From: Paragyromitra xinjiangensis
Taxonomy: Eukaryota > Ascomycota > Pezizomycetes > Pezizales > Discinaceae
DNA length: 64,000 nt
Assembly: GCA_038503065.1 (NCBI GenBank)
Contig: JBCAMK010000001.1
Span: 4,092,001-4,156,000, forward strand
Direction of reading: 5' to 3'
Shown here: positions 34,601 through 46,300 of the stretch, piece after piece
Numbering within the stretch: position 1 is the stretch's first letter
Layout of the letters: every line of letters starts with the position of its first letter
Notes under the pieces: model-generated
The model's database searches: none
What the model was told of the DNA's origin: nothing
Seen by the model: only the letters and a program-made list of their open reading frames with translations
Translations under genes and position numbers: made by a program

Positions 34601-37600
34601 CTTGGCACACTTGAATTTTGGTCTTCGAGAACCAAAAGGCTACAGGAGGAAACCCCGAATAAGTTTTATCTCTCTCTTCATCTCGCAAGGGAATGGCTCA
34701 TGCTATTTTGCACCTGTCACAGACCACAACACTCTTCCGTCGCTCCACAACGCTTCTCGTGACCACAATGACCCAGGAGATACGTCTGAAACCCGGTTTC
34801 AAATCGTTTAATGCTTGGAAATAACATCACCAGGCAGATTTTCGTTTATCTGATGCACACCTCTATACCAAATCACGCAATCTCCAGACCTCCTTGATAT
34901 CGTAGTATTCCAGTTTTTTTTTCAAAAAAGGAAATCCTGGGACTACGACACTGAAAAAAAGCCGAACGCCCAGAGAATTTTTCGGCATCTTCCGCAAACG
35001 GCCACCTATGCCCCATATCTCGGCAAGGCTGATTATCTCAGGTGGGGGCATGTTGGAGAAGTGTGGCTTGTGCATGAAGCGAAAACTGTCTGGTCTACCC
35101 CCCTTCGGGTTTCGGCTTTGACAAAAAAGGGCGTCCCTTATCACCAGTATGTGGAGTGCAGCCGCATTCATGAACACTTTTTACTCCTAAGAAGAATCGC
35201 AACCATTTTTGTGATTACATGCGGGGGAGCTTAAAAACGAGGCTTCTGACAGGGTTGAGGGTCCTTAGAGAGACACGGGATGCCCCAAGCACTTGAAGGG
35301 TGGTCACTGCGAGCGTTGCATTCGTTGATACGCGTGTACATACATATTTGCCACGGTTTTTCTAATTGTTATTATTAATTTATAGTTTGCAGTATGTAGC
35401 CGTCAGAGACGAGATAGCAAGGTGCGGTGTTACAAGTGTAGGTGTGCGGAGGGTTTTTGTGCGAGAGAATCTCTTGAAAATGCGCAGTGCTCGTAAACTA
35501 GTTCAATCTTCTGAATTTGCGTTACACAAATATATAAAAACTAGAGTATAGTAATATAACTTAGTGGTGTACTGGGCAATGCCGTAAGTCAAGCCCCTCT
35601 CGCCTAACCTGGACAACGTTCTTCGCAAACTCGGAACACAACCCCAGCAGCTTTTTGCTAAAAACTAAAAGCACAGTAGTGAAACTCCGTATACAGTCAA
35701 GCGAGGTTTGCTGGGGGATGGGTGAGTCCACTTGACCACCTGAAATCTCGGAAGAAAAATCTTGGGATTACTGTATTTCCCAGCCTTCCCTCAGTAATTC
35801 CCACCTGAGAAATCACTACTTACTCAATCTGCTCCTTCATTTTCACTATGGACTCGTCAGCCAGATACTAGCCTTACCTTTTCCCATACCTATGACGTAT
35901 CTACCTAATAAAATCGCTCATTTTTACAGTCAGTCAGTTTTTCGGTCTTGAAATTTTCACTCACTCCGGAATTTATATAGATTAGATACGAAATACCCTT
36001 AAAGCATTTACTCGCCGAACAGGCTGTCTTCCAGTGAATCAGCGATTTGCAACTGGTTCCACCTTGCTGACACCATAATACCACAATCCGTAGGGTTGTG
36101 CTTCGCACTTTCTTTTTTTCCTTCTCCTCTGCGTACGTCCTTGAACGACGTACTCTCAACCCTTGTTCCCTTACCCTTCAAAAACAAAGTATACGTCCCT
36201 AACCGACCAATCGCTACTACTACTACAATCAGTGAGCTAATATAATGTACCCAATAAAATAAGTAAAGAAAAACCCCCTCTAGCGCGGGTTGACTTGTTA
36301 CACTACGAGTTTTCACAAAATTACAAGGCCCTAATACAACCCTTCAGCCCTACTGTCGCCACCCCCTGTTATTAGTCTTCATGTACCCTACATGTAACTT
36401 ACCAAAATCGCCACTATCGCTTCTCGCGCAAAATAGTGTTTATAACATAAATACAATCTCAGCTGAATTCCCCACAAAAAAAAAAACCATATCTATCACC
36501 AAAGCCTCAGCCACCCAGCCTAATTATCCTCCCAGCAACCATCACATGTCATCACTCGGCGGTTGCCAAGTCCGGCTAAATAATATATTTGTATTAGGGC
36601 CAGTGCTAAGCCTGCTGTTCCTTTTTTTAGGCACAATGAGACATAGAGTCAGTAGTACTCTAGAGGCACAGAATACTCTTACACGGTCTAGTCCGTATTG
36701 GTAGGATATTTGTAGGATAGTGAGACTATTGTGTTGAGAGGGTCTCCGTTTTGTCAATATTTGGATTTATAATGCATACATAAGGGTGATCGTTCCTTCG
36801 TCTGTTTTCGGGCGATTTCTAGAGTGCTTAGTACAGTAGATCCTCTATACAGTCAGAAGACTGTTTCGCCACTTAGTTCTAGTCGTTGCACTGAAAGCTA
36901 TGGAATAGGAACTAGTGTTCGGGTGCTAAGCTCTTGGATATCAGCCCTATTTTCTTGGCCCATGATTACCAACCGAGGATCCTGTCGCTAGCTATTACTT
37001 CATTGGAGCAACCACCCCGTAAGCTATATACCTAGAATTATTTTGGTACGGTGGTTAATCTTTGTAAATATCTCAGTAATCCAGATCATGCATTAATCGT
37101 AGGCTAAGTACTAAACAAGGCGGAAAAACGAATGAGAACCTTCTAGCTTAAATATACATAAGGCGACAATAAAAGCACTATTGATTCGTGTGAGAGGAGA
37201 GTAACTAAAATTTCTAGATAATGCAAAACCAAACAAAGCCTAACTGAACAACGCGAGGTGACATGAAAGTAAAACACGATCTAAGTGATAAAAACGGAAA
37301 TGAAGAAGGATAAAAAAATACATCAGAAACGAATGCCAGAGGAAAAATAAAACCAGATAAACAAGCTACTCTGCAAAAAACACCCTTTATCGTCCACCAT
37401 TACAGTAAATTACCTTGAAAAAGAAGTAAAAGAACCAAGAAGCGAAATTTTATATCTGTGATAAGAAATGTAACCACACGGACCAGAGCACTATATAGCC
37501 CGAAGCTAAGTGATTCCCTGTTGATGCGCGGTGCCTGTGTCGATGACTCACTTCGGATCTCTTCCGACAGAGATAAGCGAGTTCTCTTTAAGTCCATACT

Positions 37601-37719
37601 AATCGGAAATCGACATGGATTCGATCCGAAGAGAATATTCTAGAGTTGGCGATTTTTCCGTCCCTCTATTCGTTCCTCCAACACTGCCGAGCCAGCATAT
37701 CCACCACGCCACACCAATC
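28670..37719. other. 9 kb gene-poor region
   Basis: No gene is recognised. Open frames are short (under 111 codons) and overlap on both strands. The GUT2 promoter lies at 28670-29100. Notable items are three TACATGTA sites (30708, 31416, 36389), a perfect 20-bp palindrome at 33240-33259 and a poly-imperfect CATACTGGCCCC repeat near 32424-32475. A minus-strand frame at 30898-31224 (108 codons, ending LLLPWP) reads somewhat protein-like but cannot be named. No LTRs or transposase motifs were seen. Confidence 0.5.
33240..33259. repeat. Perfect 20-bp palindrome
   Basis: tgcatgcatatatgcatgca equals its own reverse complement. It is built from two TGCATGCA-type octamers around an AT core and could extrude a small cruciform or bind a dimeric protein. 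It lies in a gene-poor region. Confidence 0.8.
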
Positions 37720-38487
37720 TTACAACCCAGAGTCAATGTATCGAACTCGCCCAGATAACCTATGGCTAGCGGGCTCTGGGCTATGACGGCATTCCCTCGA
37801 TCGATGACCAGAATGCCCGCAGTTAGAACATTTATGGGTCCTAGAGTCGGAGTGGCTACGGCGATGACTATGATGGTGGTCCACAACGACTAATCGGCCA
37901 GTGTGCGAGGATGAAGCCCTCGGGGTCGTCGACCACAAGTCATCGTCGCTAGTCCTGGGGCTATTGCCGAGAGACCTTGTATGAAGCCTGTATTCATTCG
38001 CTATCCTGCGGCGTGCATCCTCTTCCCTGGAGATGAGCTCCCGGGCACGACGATCTGCCTCAATTTCCTGGGTGATACGCCGTGCTTCTTCCCTGCTGCG
38101 ATCATGCTCTGCTTTGAGACGAAGCTCCTGCTCATCCTCAAAACGGACTCGCAGGGACGTGGCCTCCTCCCGAGCAGTGTTCTCGGCGACAATTCGAGTT
38201 GCAATCGTTTCAGCAGTAACTTCGATGAAGGTTGGGTCGTTAAAAGGAGCTGGGGGTGGGGGTGGGGCTGGAAGATATGTGGGTATATAGCAAACTTCCT
38301 GGACCTGAGGTTCTGGCTCGGGAGTAGGAGGAAGGACAATGTGAACCTTGGTGGTGGTGGTAGTGTTGGAAGGAATGGAGTGACGATGACGACCACGATC
38401 TCCAGCAACACGACGGCCCTCACGAGTAGGCATTGGGTTGCCTTCGTCGTCGAGCCAGGACTCGTAGAGAGTGAAGCACATTGGCAT
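37720..38487 (-). CDS. Coiled-coil protein with C-terminal CCHC zinc knuckle
   Basis: A single-exon, 255-residue hypothetical protein of unknown function. From the N-terminus: FTLYESWLDDEGNPMPTREGRR, a Pro-rich segment with a PAPPPPPAP run (~70-80), a long charged coiled coil (~90-165, rich in Glu/Arg/Ala heptads), a His/Ser-rich stretch (~199-218) and one zinc knuckle with Cys220, Cys223, His228 and Cys233 (CX2CX4HX4C). Zinc knuckles of this form bind single-stranded nucleic acid; in fungi they occur in RNA-processing proteins and in retroelement Gag. No reverse transcriptase, protease or LTR is nearby, so a Gag remnant is less likely than a host gene. The start at 38487 is the first Met of the open frame. 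Confidence 0.65.
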   Translation of the reverse strand: MPMCFTLYESWLDDEGNPMPTREGRRVAGDRGRHRHSIPSNTTTTTKVHIVLPPTPEPEPQVQEVCYIPTYLPAPPPPPAPFNDPTFIEVTAETIATRIVAENTAREEATSLRVRFEDEQELRLKAEHDRSREEARRITQEIEADRRARELISREEDARRRIANEYRLHTRSLGNSPRTSDDDLWSTTPRASSSHTGRLVVVDHHHSHRRSHSDSRTHKCSNCGHSGHRSRECRHSPEPASHRLSGRVRYIDSGL

Positions 38488-40899
38488 TGTGAGAATGAGT
38501 TGAGCGAGTTGAGTAACTGAGATTTGGAAGCAAATGACCTGTAAGACGGATGTGGGAGTGATGAGGACCAGGAAAGAACGACGACTGATCGAGGGAGATC
38601 AAGGGACCTTATATGTTATTTCGAAGTGGATGGATGCCTGGGTACAGTCGTGTGACGAGATTATACAAGTGGAGCGAGTATGATCTCGTGATGGCGGTAG
38701 GGTTGTGAAAGAGTCACAGCAGTAGTGAGGAGAGCTAGAAGGCTGTGAAAATATATAATATAATTATATTGAGGATGGTGATTTTCAGCTGGAGGAAGTA
38801 ACCTGGAAGCTCGTTACAAAGTCCTGGATTTATAGAGAGGAGCTCTCGTGAAAAGGTGCTCTAACTGGCCCGTGCGTCCACCTACATGCAGTATTGACGC
38901 GCACATGGAGATCCGCCGGTTCAAAACAGACCCTGGGAGGCAGTGCGAGGGAGGATTGGGCCATCTGTGCCACAATCCTAGAATGTCAATCACGTACTGT
39001 AGTTAACCGCTGCTGGGCCCAGTCTGCCTATCAGAAAACGAGGCACAGAACCATAAATCCTAGCAAGAAAATTTTCAGTCGGAGAATTTAATATTAGCAA
39101 GATATTTCTGACCCTTTTTCTTAAAAACGGTTGTACGCGTACCAAAATTGTAAGACGCGTGGGAAGCAGCAGGTCGCGTGGATTAGGGGTATTGACTCAT
39201 TCCCTATCACTGATCTGTGTTCATGATCCAAGCCTGAATTTCCAGAGCACTTCCCTGTATGATACAGATATATTCGCCCCGAATACATGTATTATCGTGC
39301 CCTATCCTGATTCTCGGGGAGCTGCATGTACTCACGCACACTATCTTGCACCGTGAGAGATACCAACTAGAAGTCTACGCCATGCCAGTCAGTTGCCGCG
39401 GCCCACATGAGAAGCAGAGTCTACCAAGCGAGATCATGCCAGGTACACACCCGTCCAGTCAACTGCCTGGGCTCCTCAGACCCGAGCCTCGTGGGCAGGA
39501 GGCTCAGCCGATGGTGCGACCCTCGCCAAAGCTTGGTGTAAATCCGCCGATGACGATTCGCCCACAGCCTCGCACCGTCCATCTCCTAACCTCTCTTCGC
39601 AGCTGCAGAGGCAGAGTGGAGTAGGGAAAAGTTTATTTCGACGTGTGACGTCGCGGCGTGCTATCACGGCGTGCTATCAAACATAGCTCATGACATTCAC
39701 GACATGGACAGACTCTCGAAATGTCTCTTCTACCCCACCACCGGGTTCGAGCAGATGGTGCGAAAGGAAAACCATGGTTGACCGTTCTTCTCACTGCGCC
39801 TGCCGCTCACCGGTGTTCAGCTCGATTTGTTTCATCATTAAATTGCGGTCAAACTTGGAAGAAGCTCGTGGAAGCAGCAACTTGCTCTTCTCTAGAAGCA
39901 CAGTGTTCGCAGTCGAGCCTGCGCCTCGAGCTGCCCCACACTTCATATGCCACCGTCGGATGACCTCGGCCAGAGTCTCAGCTCGAAGCTGACCCAGCAG
40001 GTAAAACTCCGAGAGTTTCACCTCCAACATCAGCCGGCACGATCGGAAAGAAGCAAAAACACCAGGAAATACACGCTTTTCACGCGCGCTTGCTGGAACA
40101 TGAAGGAATACAACATCAGGTGCTGCATGCGTCAGGAGCATTTAGATCCAGCAATAGAAGCATCTCTACACTTCCAAGGCGAACATCAGAGGCAACTTCA
40201 ACCAAGCCCCCGCTTAGCTCCCTGTAGCTGCTGCCCAGGATAAGCGACGATAGAACTCTGTACGCGCGCTTGCTCTGACGCATTGCCGCCACTGCTTGCG
40301 CTGGGATTTTTAGAAGCACCAATCATTAGCCCGTGGTCGCTTATTTGACCACAATCACTGCTCGGGAGATCAAGACAACATGCTTTCCTCGGCTTTTATT
40401 AACCTCCAACCGTCTGCTAAGTCATGTCATATTTCGCATTACCTCAAGACGAATGTGACATATATACAGCGAGTTATTTGGCCATAAATAACTACAGCAT
40501 CCGTTCCTCTGTCTCAAACCCCAAATTTACATGAAGCTAGGCGTCGAACACGTTCACCCCCAAAACTCTCACGTAAATACCAAAACCATAACCATTACAC
40601 CACTTCACCGCTAAAACAAAACCAAGAAAAAAACCAAAACCGGAAAAAAAGAAAAGAAAAGACAAAAGAAACACCCCATCCATCCACAAGTTTCCGTGGA
40701 AATCAACCCTGCCTAAGGAACCGATGGGGGGAGCCACCACTTCTGGGAACTGCTATCGTGTTGGCGCCTCAGGTGTCAACACTGAGCTCAGAGGTGGGTG
40801 CCCACAGTCCAGAGTCTCTCGCAGATTTTTGGAATGGCGGTCCCGCGAGATGGTGATCCCCCCTATCAGTCACCGTGAGGCTCGTGCTGATATCATCCA
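38488..40899. other. 2.4 kb intergenic region
   Basis: No gene recognised. The part 39350-40330 is more GC-rich than its surroundings and contains several overlapping open frames on both strands (for example 39791-40141 and 40116-40322 on the - strand, 39259-39624 on the + strand), none with a known domain. A TACATGTA site lies at 39284. Short direct repeats (GGCGTGCTATCA at about 39655 and 39668; CGCGCGCTTGCT near 40085 and 40263) are present. A decayed gene is possible. Confidence 0.45.
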
Positions 40900-43391
40900 T
40901 CAAACAGGAGCGCCGATACAAGTCCAATCGTCGATAACGCTTGGAAAAGAAATCATCGAGTTGACAAATTGAAAATCTTCATCGTTCAACATCCCCCATC
41001 CGGAATTCCCTGATTGGTTCCCCATAACATCGGACGGATTCTCTGATCTCGGTCTCCCATAATGGTAATGTTGGTTCGGGTACTCGTGGTTGACATGGGT
41101 AGCGTTGATGATCTCATGGTTACTTGGAGGTTTGGGATTCATAGGAGTCGAAGAAATCACATTCCAAACGTCTTTCGGGAGGTCGATACCCCATTTTTCG
41201 GCCAGTTCACCGATATGTCGCAAGGTAAGATTACACCACTGCCACGTTCCGGACAGCTCCTTCAAGTCTTTGAGAGAACGCACTAAATTTGATGGGACAG
41301 CGTGGGATGGCGAAGGGGACGGTAGGTCCATCAGGAGAATGACAGATGCCCCTAAGAGAACTTGAGGTACTTGGATAACTGTGTGGCGCAAAGAGTAAGA
41401 TTTTCGGTATTGTGTCGTTAGGGAAATTATGTCGTTGGCAGCTCTGCGACAGATCTCGCGAGGGGTTTCTCCATGGACCGAAATCTCTTTTTTGAAGAAG
41501 GGCCGCAAAAGCAAGAGGAGCGTGGCATGATAATAGATGCTTTAAAAAAGGTTAGTTAACTAGCTGGCTTCTTTGACATAGTTTTGATGCCCGGATCACT
41601 GTTACGGGCAACGAAAACGGAGAGGAAAGAGATAACGAAACAATTTTTCTAGGATTAAAGCAAGCAACGTGCGCATAACTGAAGTCATTAACTTACTGAA
41701 GGCCCAGGACAGAAGGCAACGCTTCGTTTTTAGCCTCCATATCTACTGGAAGTTGTCCGCGCCATGTCTTTAGTCGGGTGTATAGGGTATTTAGTTTAGT
41801 CAAAGTCACGGGCTCCTTCGGCGCAAAGAGCATCGGTAGAACGTCCCCAAGAATTTCTGAAACTTCGCAGAAGCGACTAGCTATTGCCTGCACACGACAT
41901 GCTTGTGGGGGTTCATCGGAGACTGCACGGTTGCTGTAGGGTGTCCATGACTCAGACTCAATAGATGGGAAGATGACCGGTTTATCAATGCCTATACTTG
42001 TCGATGGGAGCAGGGGAATCCTCCCCGAGAATAATGACCACATCCTATCAAGGCTGTTAGCCTGAGCTCTCGTAGAAGTGAGGCTTGGTGTTTTGTTTAC
42101 TTGTCAATCGTGAAACAACCCCAAAATGTTATCTTACGGACTTCTATCTCTGTTGGTGATAAGTCTAGCCTGGCAAGTGGAAGATTAAAATCCATATCCA
42201 ACCCCATCCGAAACGCTCGCCCTGAATACATCCATCCACTCGAATCACGGCCACATCCCGCTTCATGGAGGGACATAAGAGCTAGCGCTTGGACAGATGT
42301 TAGGGAAGATGCTTCTCCTTCCACCGCTAAAATCCGCTTCGCCTCCCTGAAAAAATGTTCCCCGGTACTTGTTGGATCATCGGGATCTGCTCTAGCCTCT
42401 GGACGGTCTGAAAAGTGACATGCCAGTGCGAGAATTGCGTTTACCAGAAGGGAACTGCAGTACTTCTTCCGCCCTTTGCTCATGTCGGCCAAAAAGCACG
42501 ATTTTGAAAATAGAACATAACAAGGATGGTTCCACGTGAAATATAAAGACTACATTTGATTGTATTGTTAGTGATTTACCAGGGGAAAAGTCCTTACTGG
42601 CGGTTTCGGGGCTTACGAGGAGGTCTGAAATGAATCCGATATCTGACGTCACCTTGGTCCAGGAACCCGAAGTGCTTCGACTCTCCCTTGGGCCGAGATT
42701 CTCATCGCTCCAGCTTGGTCCGTATCCTAAGAATTTCAGCTCTCCTCCTCCGCTGACACGAAACTTCTCCACCATCTCCGACAAGTCGGCTTCAAGCGAT
42801 GGTGCTAGTAGGCCATCTGACAGGGGTCTGTTTTCCTTGATACTAGTCGCGATATCCGCTGGCAGCCCACCGTGTTGACGGATGTGGTTCACAATGTCAC
42901 CAACCTCCGACTCGGAAGCGGAGCGAATGGTAGCGATGATAACATCGAGAGAATCGTTCTTTTCCTTCAACTGCTCGATATCTCGCTTCAATGCTCCCTT
43001 GCGTCGATGATCCCCATCGAAATCGTACGCACAATCGGTGTGGTATACAGCAAGACACGTTGAACAACCTGGGGAGCCGCCATCACACTATCAAAACAGC
43101 AGCAATGTTATAAACGTTTCTTCACAACTGCAAGAGTGGGATGTGTATGGACATTTTTCCAATCTGGTTGAAGTCACCACTTACCTTGGATTTCCGCTTT
43201 CGACAAGGAATGCAAGCGCTGGAGACACAGCGACGCTTATTGGAACGTACAGGAAGGACAGAGTGAAGTGGGGGGGAGTTTCCTTCCTCCTCTTCTTTGG
43301 GGAGGACGCGGCGGACCATAGTTGATCGGCGTCCTTCGTCAGGATTGACTGATGAACTACTGTTGTTATCTTCACAGGAACTGGGTTCCAT
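40900..43391 (-). CDS. Zn2Cys6 fungal transcription factor, NIT4/NirA-like
   Basis: Nuclear transcriptional regulator with an N-terminal binuclear zinc cluster and a fungal-type middle homology domain. Exons 43391-43185, 43087-42617, 42549-42101, 42053-41697 and 41539-40900 give 707 residues. The six zinc ligands are C60, C63, C70, C77, C80 and C88, split by the first intron after the basic RKRKSK. A linker/coiled coil follows (DHRRKGALKRDIEQLKEKND, ~95-115). Such DHRRKGALKRD factors are often annotated as nitrogen-assimilation factor nit-4; no nitrate genes are near, so the role is open. The middle domain begins SLYFTWNHPCYVLF and continues through SLLVNAILALACHFSDRPEA and SVQALALMSLHEAG. 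The second splice uses GTAAGC at 42616; two nearer GT sites would give the wrong frame. The fourth intron (157 nt) is the longest in the window. The C-terminus is Asn/His-rich and may be an activation region. Confidence 0.88.
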
Positions 43392-46300
43392 CGTCTCTTC
43401 TCCTTTTAAGCCAGAGAGGCCTGAAGACTATAGGTTTATGTAGAGGAAAATCTGGAGAACTGCCGCCTGATATCAAAGGCCGATAATGACTCCTTTTCTT
43501 GGGGGCAAAGTGTACTGTTCCCTTTTTTGTTGCCGGTGCCGCCTATTGATAAACGTCATGCTCTGTGCGCTCGTCCATATAATTTACCAGCGCCACCCCG
43601 CCGAGTGTGCGACGTTCGTCAGGGTGGTCTCGCTAATTCTGTCCAAAGATTCAATAATTATAATTATACAGCGGTTGGCAGTCCCTCTTCCGCCTTTCCC
43701 CTGAAATGGCTATAGCAGTCGTGCACCTCCCGTTCGTGAATTCCCATGCAATATCTCATGGTATTCCGAGAAAAATATCCCATTCTTATAAACTGTTCAG
43801 TTGATCTTCCTTATCGCCCAGTTAATTAACCTGCCAATGGAAATTTAATGTTGTGGGGCTAGCAAGCTAGTATCCTGAATAGTTACTTCACTTACTTTTT
43901 CTAGGCATGGTCCAACGGAAGATAGTACCGGTTTATGGTAACAAATACTAAACCTTACCCGTATCCCACCGTTTCACCCCCCCTCCACCCCCCCAAGGCG
44001 TAACTCACAACTCACCCCACAATCATTTAATGTCCCAAAATCCTGTCTCACGGAACTGTTAAGTGGAGATCAAACCCACTGTTAATTTATCGATTCACCG
44101 CCTACGGCCCGATCAATTTCTCGTGGGAAGCGAATGTTGGCAAGATTCGTTCGGATGGGCGACATGGATGTTGCCTCGAATATGAGGCCTATGGATGATT
44201 CGATTGAATCGATTCCGCATGCCTTTCAGGATTTGATATTTCGGGTTACATGCATGCATTTCGACAAAGCAGAATAGATTCACTCGTCAAATCCGAGATA
44301 TTGAAACTTCGAGAGAAAAAAAACAAATGACGTACAAGAAGTGCAGAGGACACAGATAGTCGCAATCAGGCTGTATATTTACTCATGCAATAACGGCTTT
44401 CAAGGATATTGGGCACCTGCAGCCTCTCAGATGGACTACTGCAAAAGAAGCGGAATCACTTCCAGGATGAGGATTATATCCCTGATGAGATAACAAGATC
44501 AGAATTAGTTCAACAGTCCGTAGGGCTTCCGAGTCCCACACCTGGTACCAATATCGATCTGCAAGCTTCAACGTTAAATACACTGAAGAATTTGGCGGTC
44601 TGAGCGTATACAAAATCCAGCATTTGAGATTCCCGTCTCGAAGGCAGCACCCAGAGGCACAGCCGATAGAATAAGTGTGGGTATTGAATCCTCCCTCCGA
44701 GAATTTTCGGGTGCAATTATCGTTAACGCGTTCTTTTTTTTTTTCGCAGCCCTCTCCTGCCGAAGAAAAAAAAAAAGTTGTAAGCAGATTGTGTTTGAGA
44801 AGAACTTTTTATTTCTTCAGAACCCTTCTGACACATCGAATTACCATCCTTACTACACTTATTCAGCTCAAGGTGGTCGTTGTGACACATATGGTTCCCT
44901 TCACGAGATTGATACTGCAAAGGCCAGCAATAACCCAGGCATTCCTAGATCCTGGTGTTGTCACACGATCTATTGGTCAATGCTGCCTGGGGGGTGTTTT
45001 TGGGGTAAGCCCAGGTTCATATTTTCAGTCTTTACGATTGCAGAAAATGTGGCTCGCTTTATTTCAATAGGGTCATATATGATCGCTCGTGCTACTGCGG
45101 GCGGCTGCAAGCCAAGGGCACTGCTCCCAGCAGGTTGAATTTCTATCAATGATATGGAACCAGGGTTTCTCCGTCTGTCCCGATGACAGGGTATCGTAGG
45201 TAGCTGATTAACGATGAAGTGAAATCCAATTGGCTGAAAGTATTCCCAACGAATCGCTGGGGTTCATCGTGAGGATATTAAACCTGGCATTTAACGGCGT
45301 CCGTCCGTGCGTCCGCACGGTGTCTATGCCTTCCCCACCTATGCTAGCCGTTCTGTGACCATACTCTCCTCTGTACCCAAGAACGCCACTGGAAAGCTAG
45401 ACCACCCGTCTAGACATGTACCTATCGCTTCCCTCTCCGATCACCAGAAGAAGGCATTCATTCCAGTACGTAGTCCCAGGCAACTCGGCTTACCACGTAA
45501 TCAGCATTGTTTTCGAGAGTTGACGATCTTATGCCGATTCCATCGATCTAATTTCCAAATTGCAGGCCGAATGTGTGCTTCTTATCAAACGTTGAGGAGC
45601 CTTGCCTGCTCATTCGCTCAGAAGTCCGGCTACTGTTCGTTGGACCGATTCTGATCAGCTCGGTGCCTGGGCGGCCCAACCTCGCCCCTCAAAGGGTTGG
45701 ACCAGTTCGGAATGGAACTTAAAACCCGATTTCCGAATGCGAAACATGCCGTTCGAGACGGTTGGAGCAGGCTTGCGTCCACGTTCCCGAGACAAATAAA
45801 CTTACGCACAACTGAGTGAGTTGGCCACAGCTTTGCCCGTGCCCTCCCGATTTGCGAGGCATTCCTTGCCACCTGATATCAAAAACTACTCCCGATTGTC
45901 CCTTCTCATACGATGGCCGGGGGAAGATCATACTGGGGTGTGACCAGAGTAGACGGCCAATGGGTTGGTGTGGCTATGCCAACCAACTAGATATTTTTAC
46001 CAAGGATACATCGCCTCAGGTTCTTTATGCTTACTGCAAGCCCGTTACCAACATACACAGTGGAGAATCCAGGGATACCTGATACACGAGTGATGAACGG
46101 TGAACATCACCTTCAATGGTTCCTTGACTAGTATGTAATTGCTAGGGCTTTATTTGGCTATTCAGTCAACTTCTAGATGTCTATTTAGTCATTTTGGATT
46201 TCTACTCTTGCCCAGAGCTATAGGAAAATGAGGGGGGGCTTTGGTTTCGGTGCTGAACTGAGTATGGTACACGAAGTCGAAGAAAGCAAAGAAGTAGAGA

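Noticed and set aside
36326..36601. Inverted pair GGCCCTAATACAA / TTGTATTAGGGCC
   Set aside because: Only 13 bases match and the flanks do not extend; weaker than the elements listed.
35670..36860. CAGTAG...TATACAGTC motifs at about 35670 and 36833 resembling pogo/Fot1-type ends
   Set aside because: They lie in the same orientation, no matching opposite ends were found, and there is no transposase between them.
39259..40322. Cluster of overlapping frames on both strands in a GC-richer patch
   Set aside because: No frame shows a domain and no consistent splice chain was found; kept only as a note in the intergenic entry.
44677..45138. 153-codon plus-strand frame
   Set aside because: No recognisable domain; a second overlapping frame is equally open.
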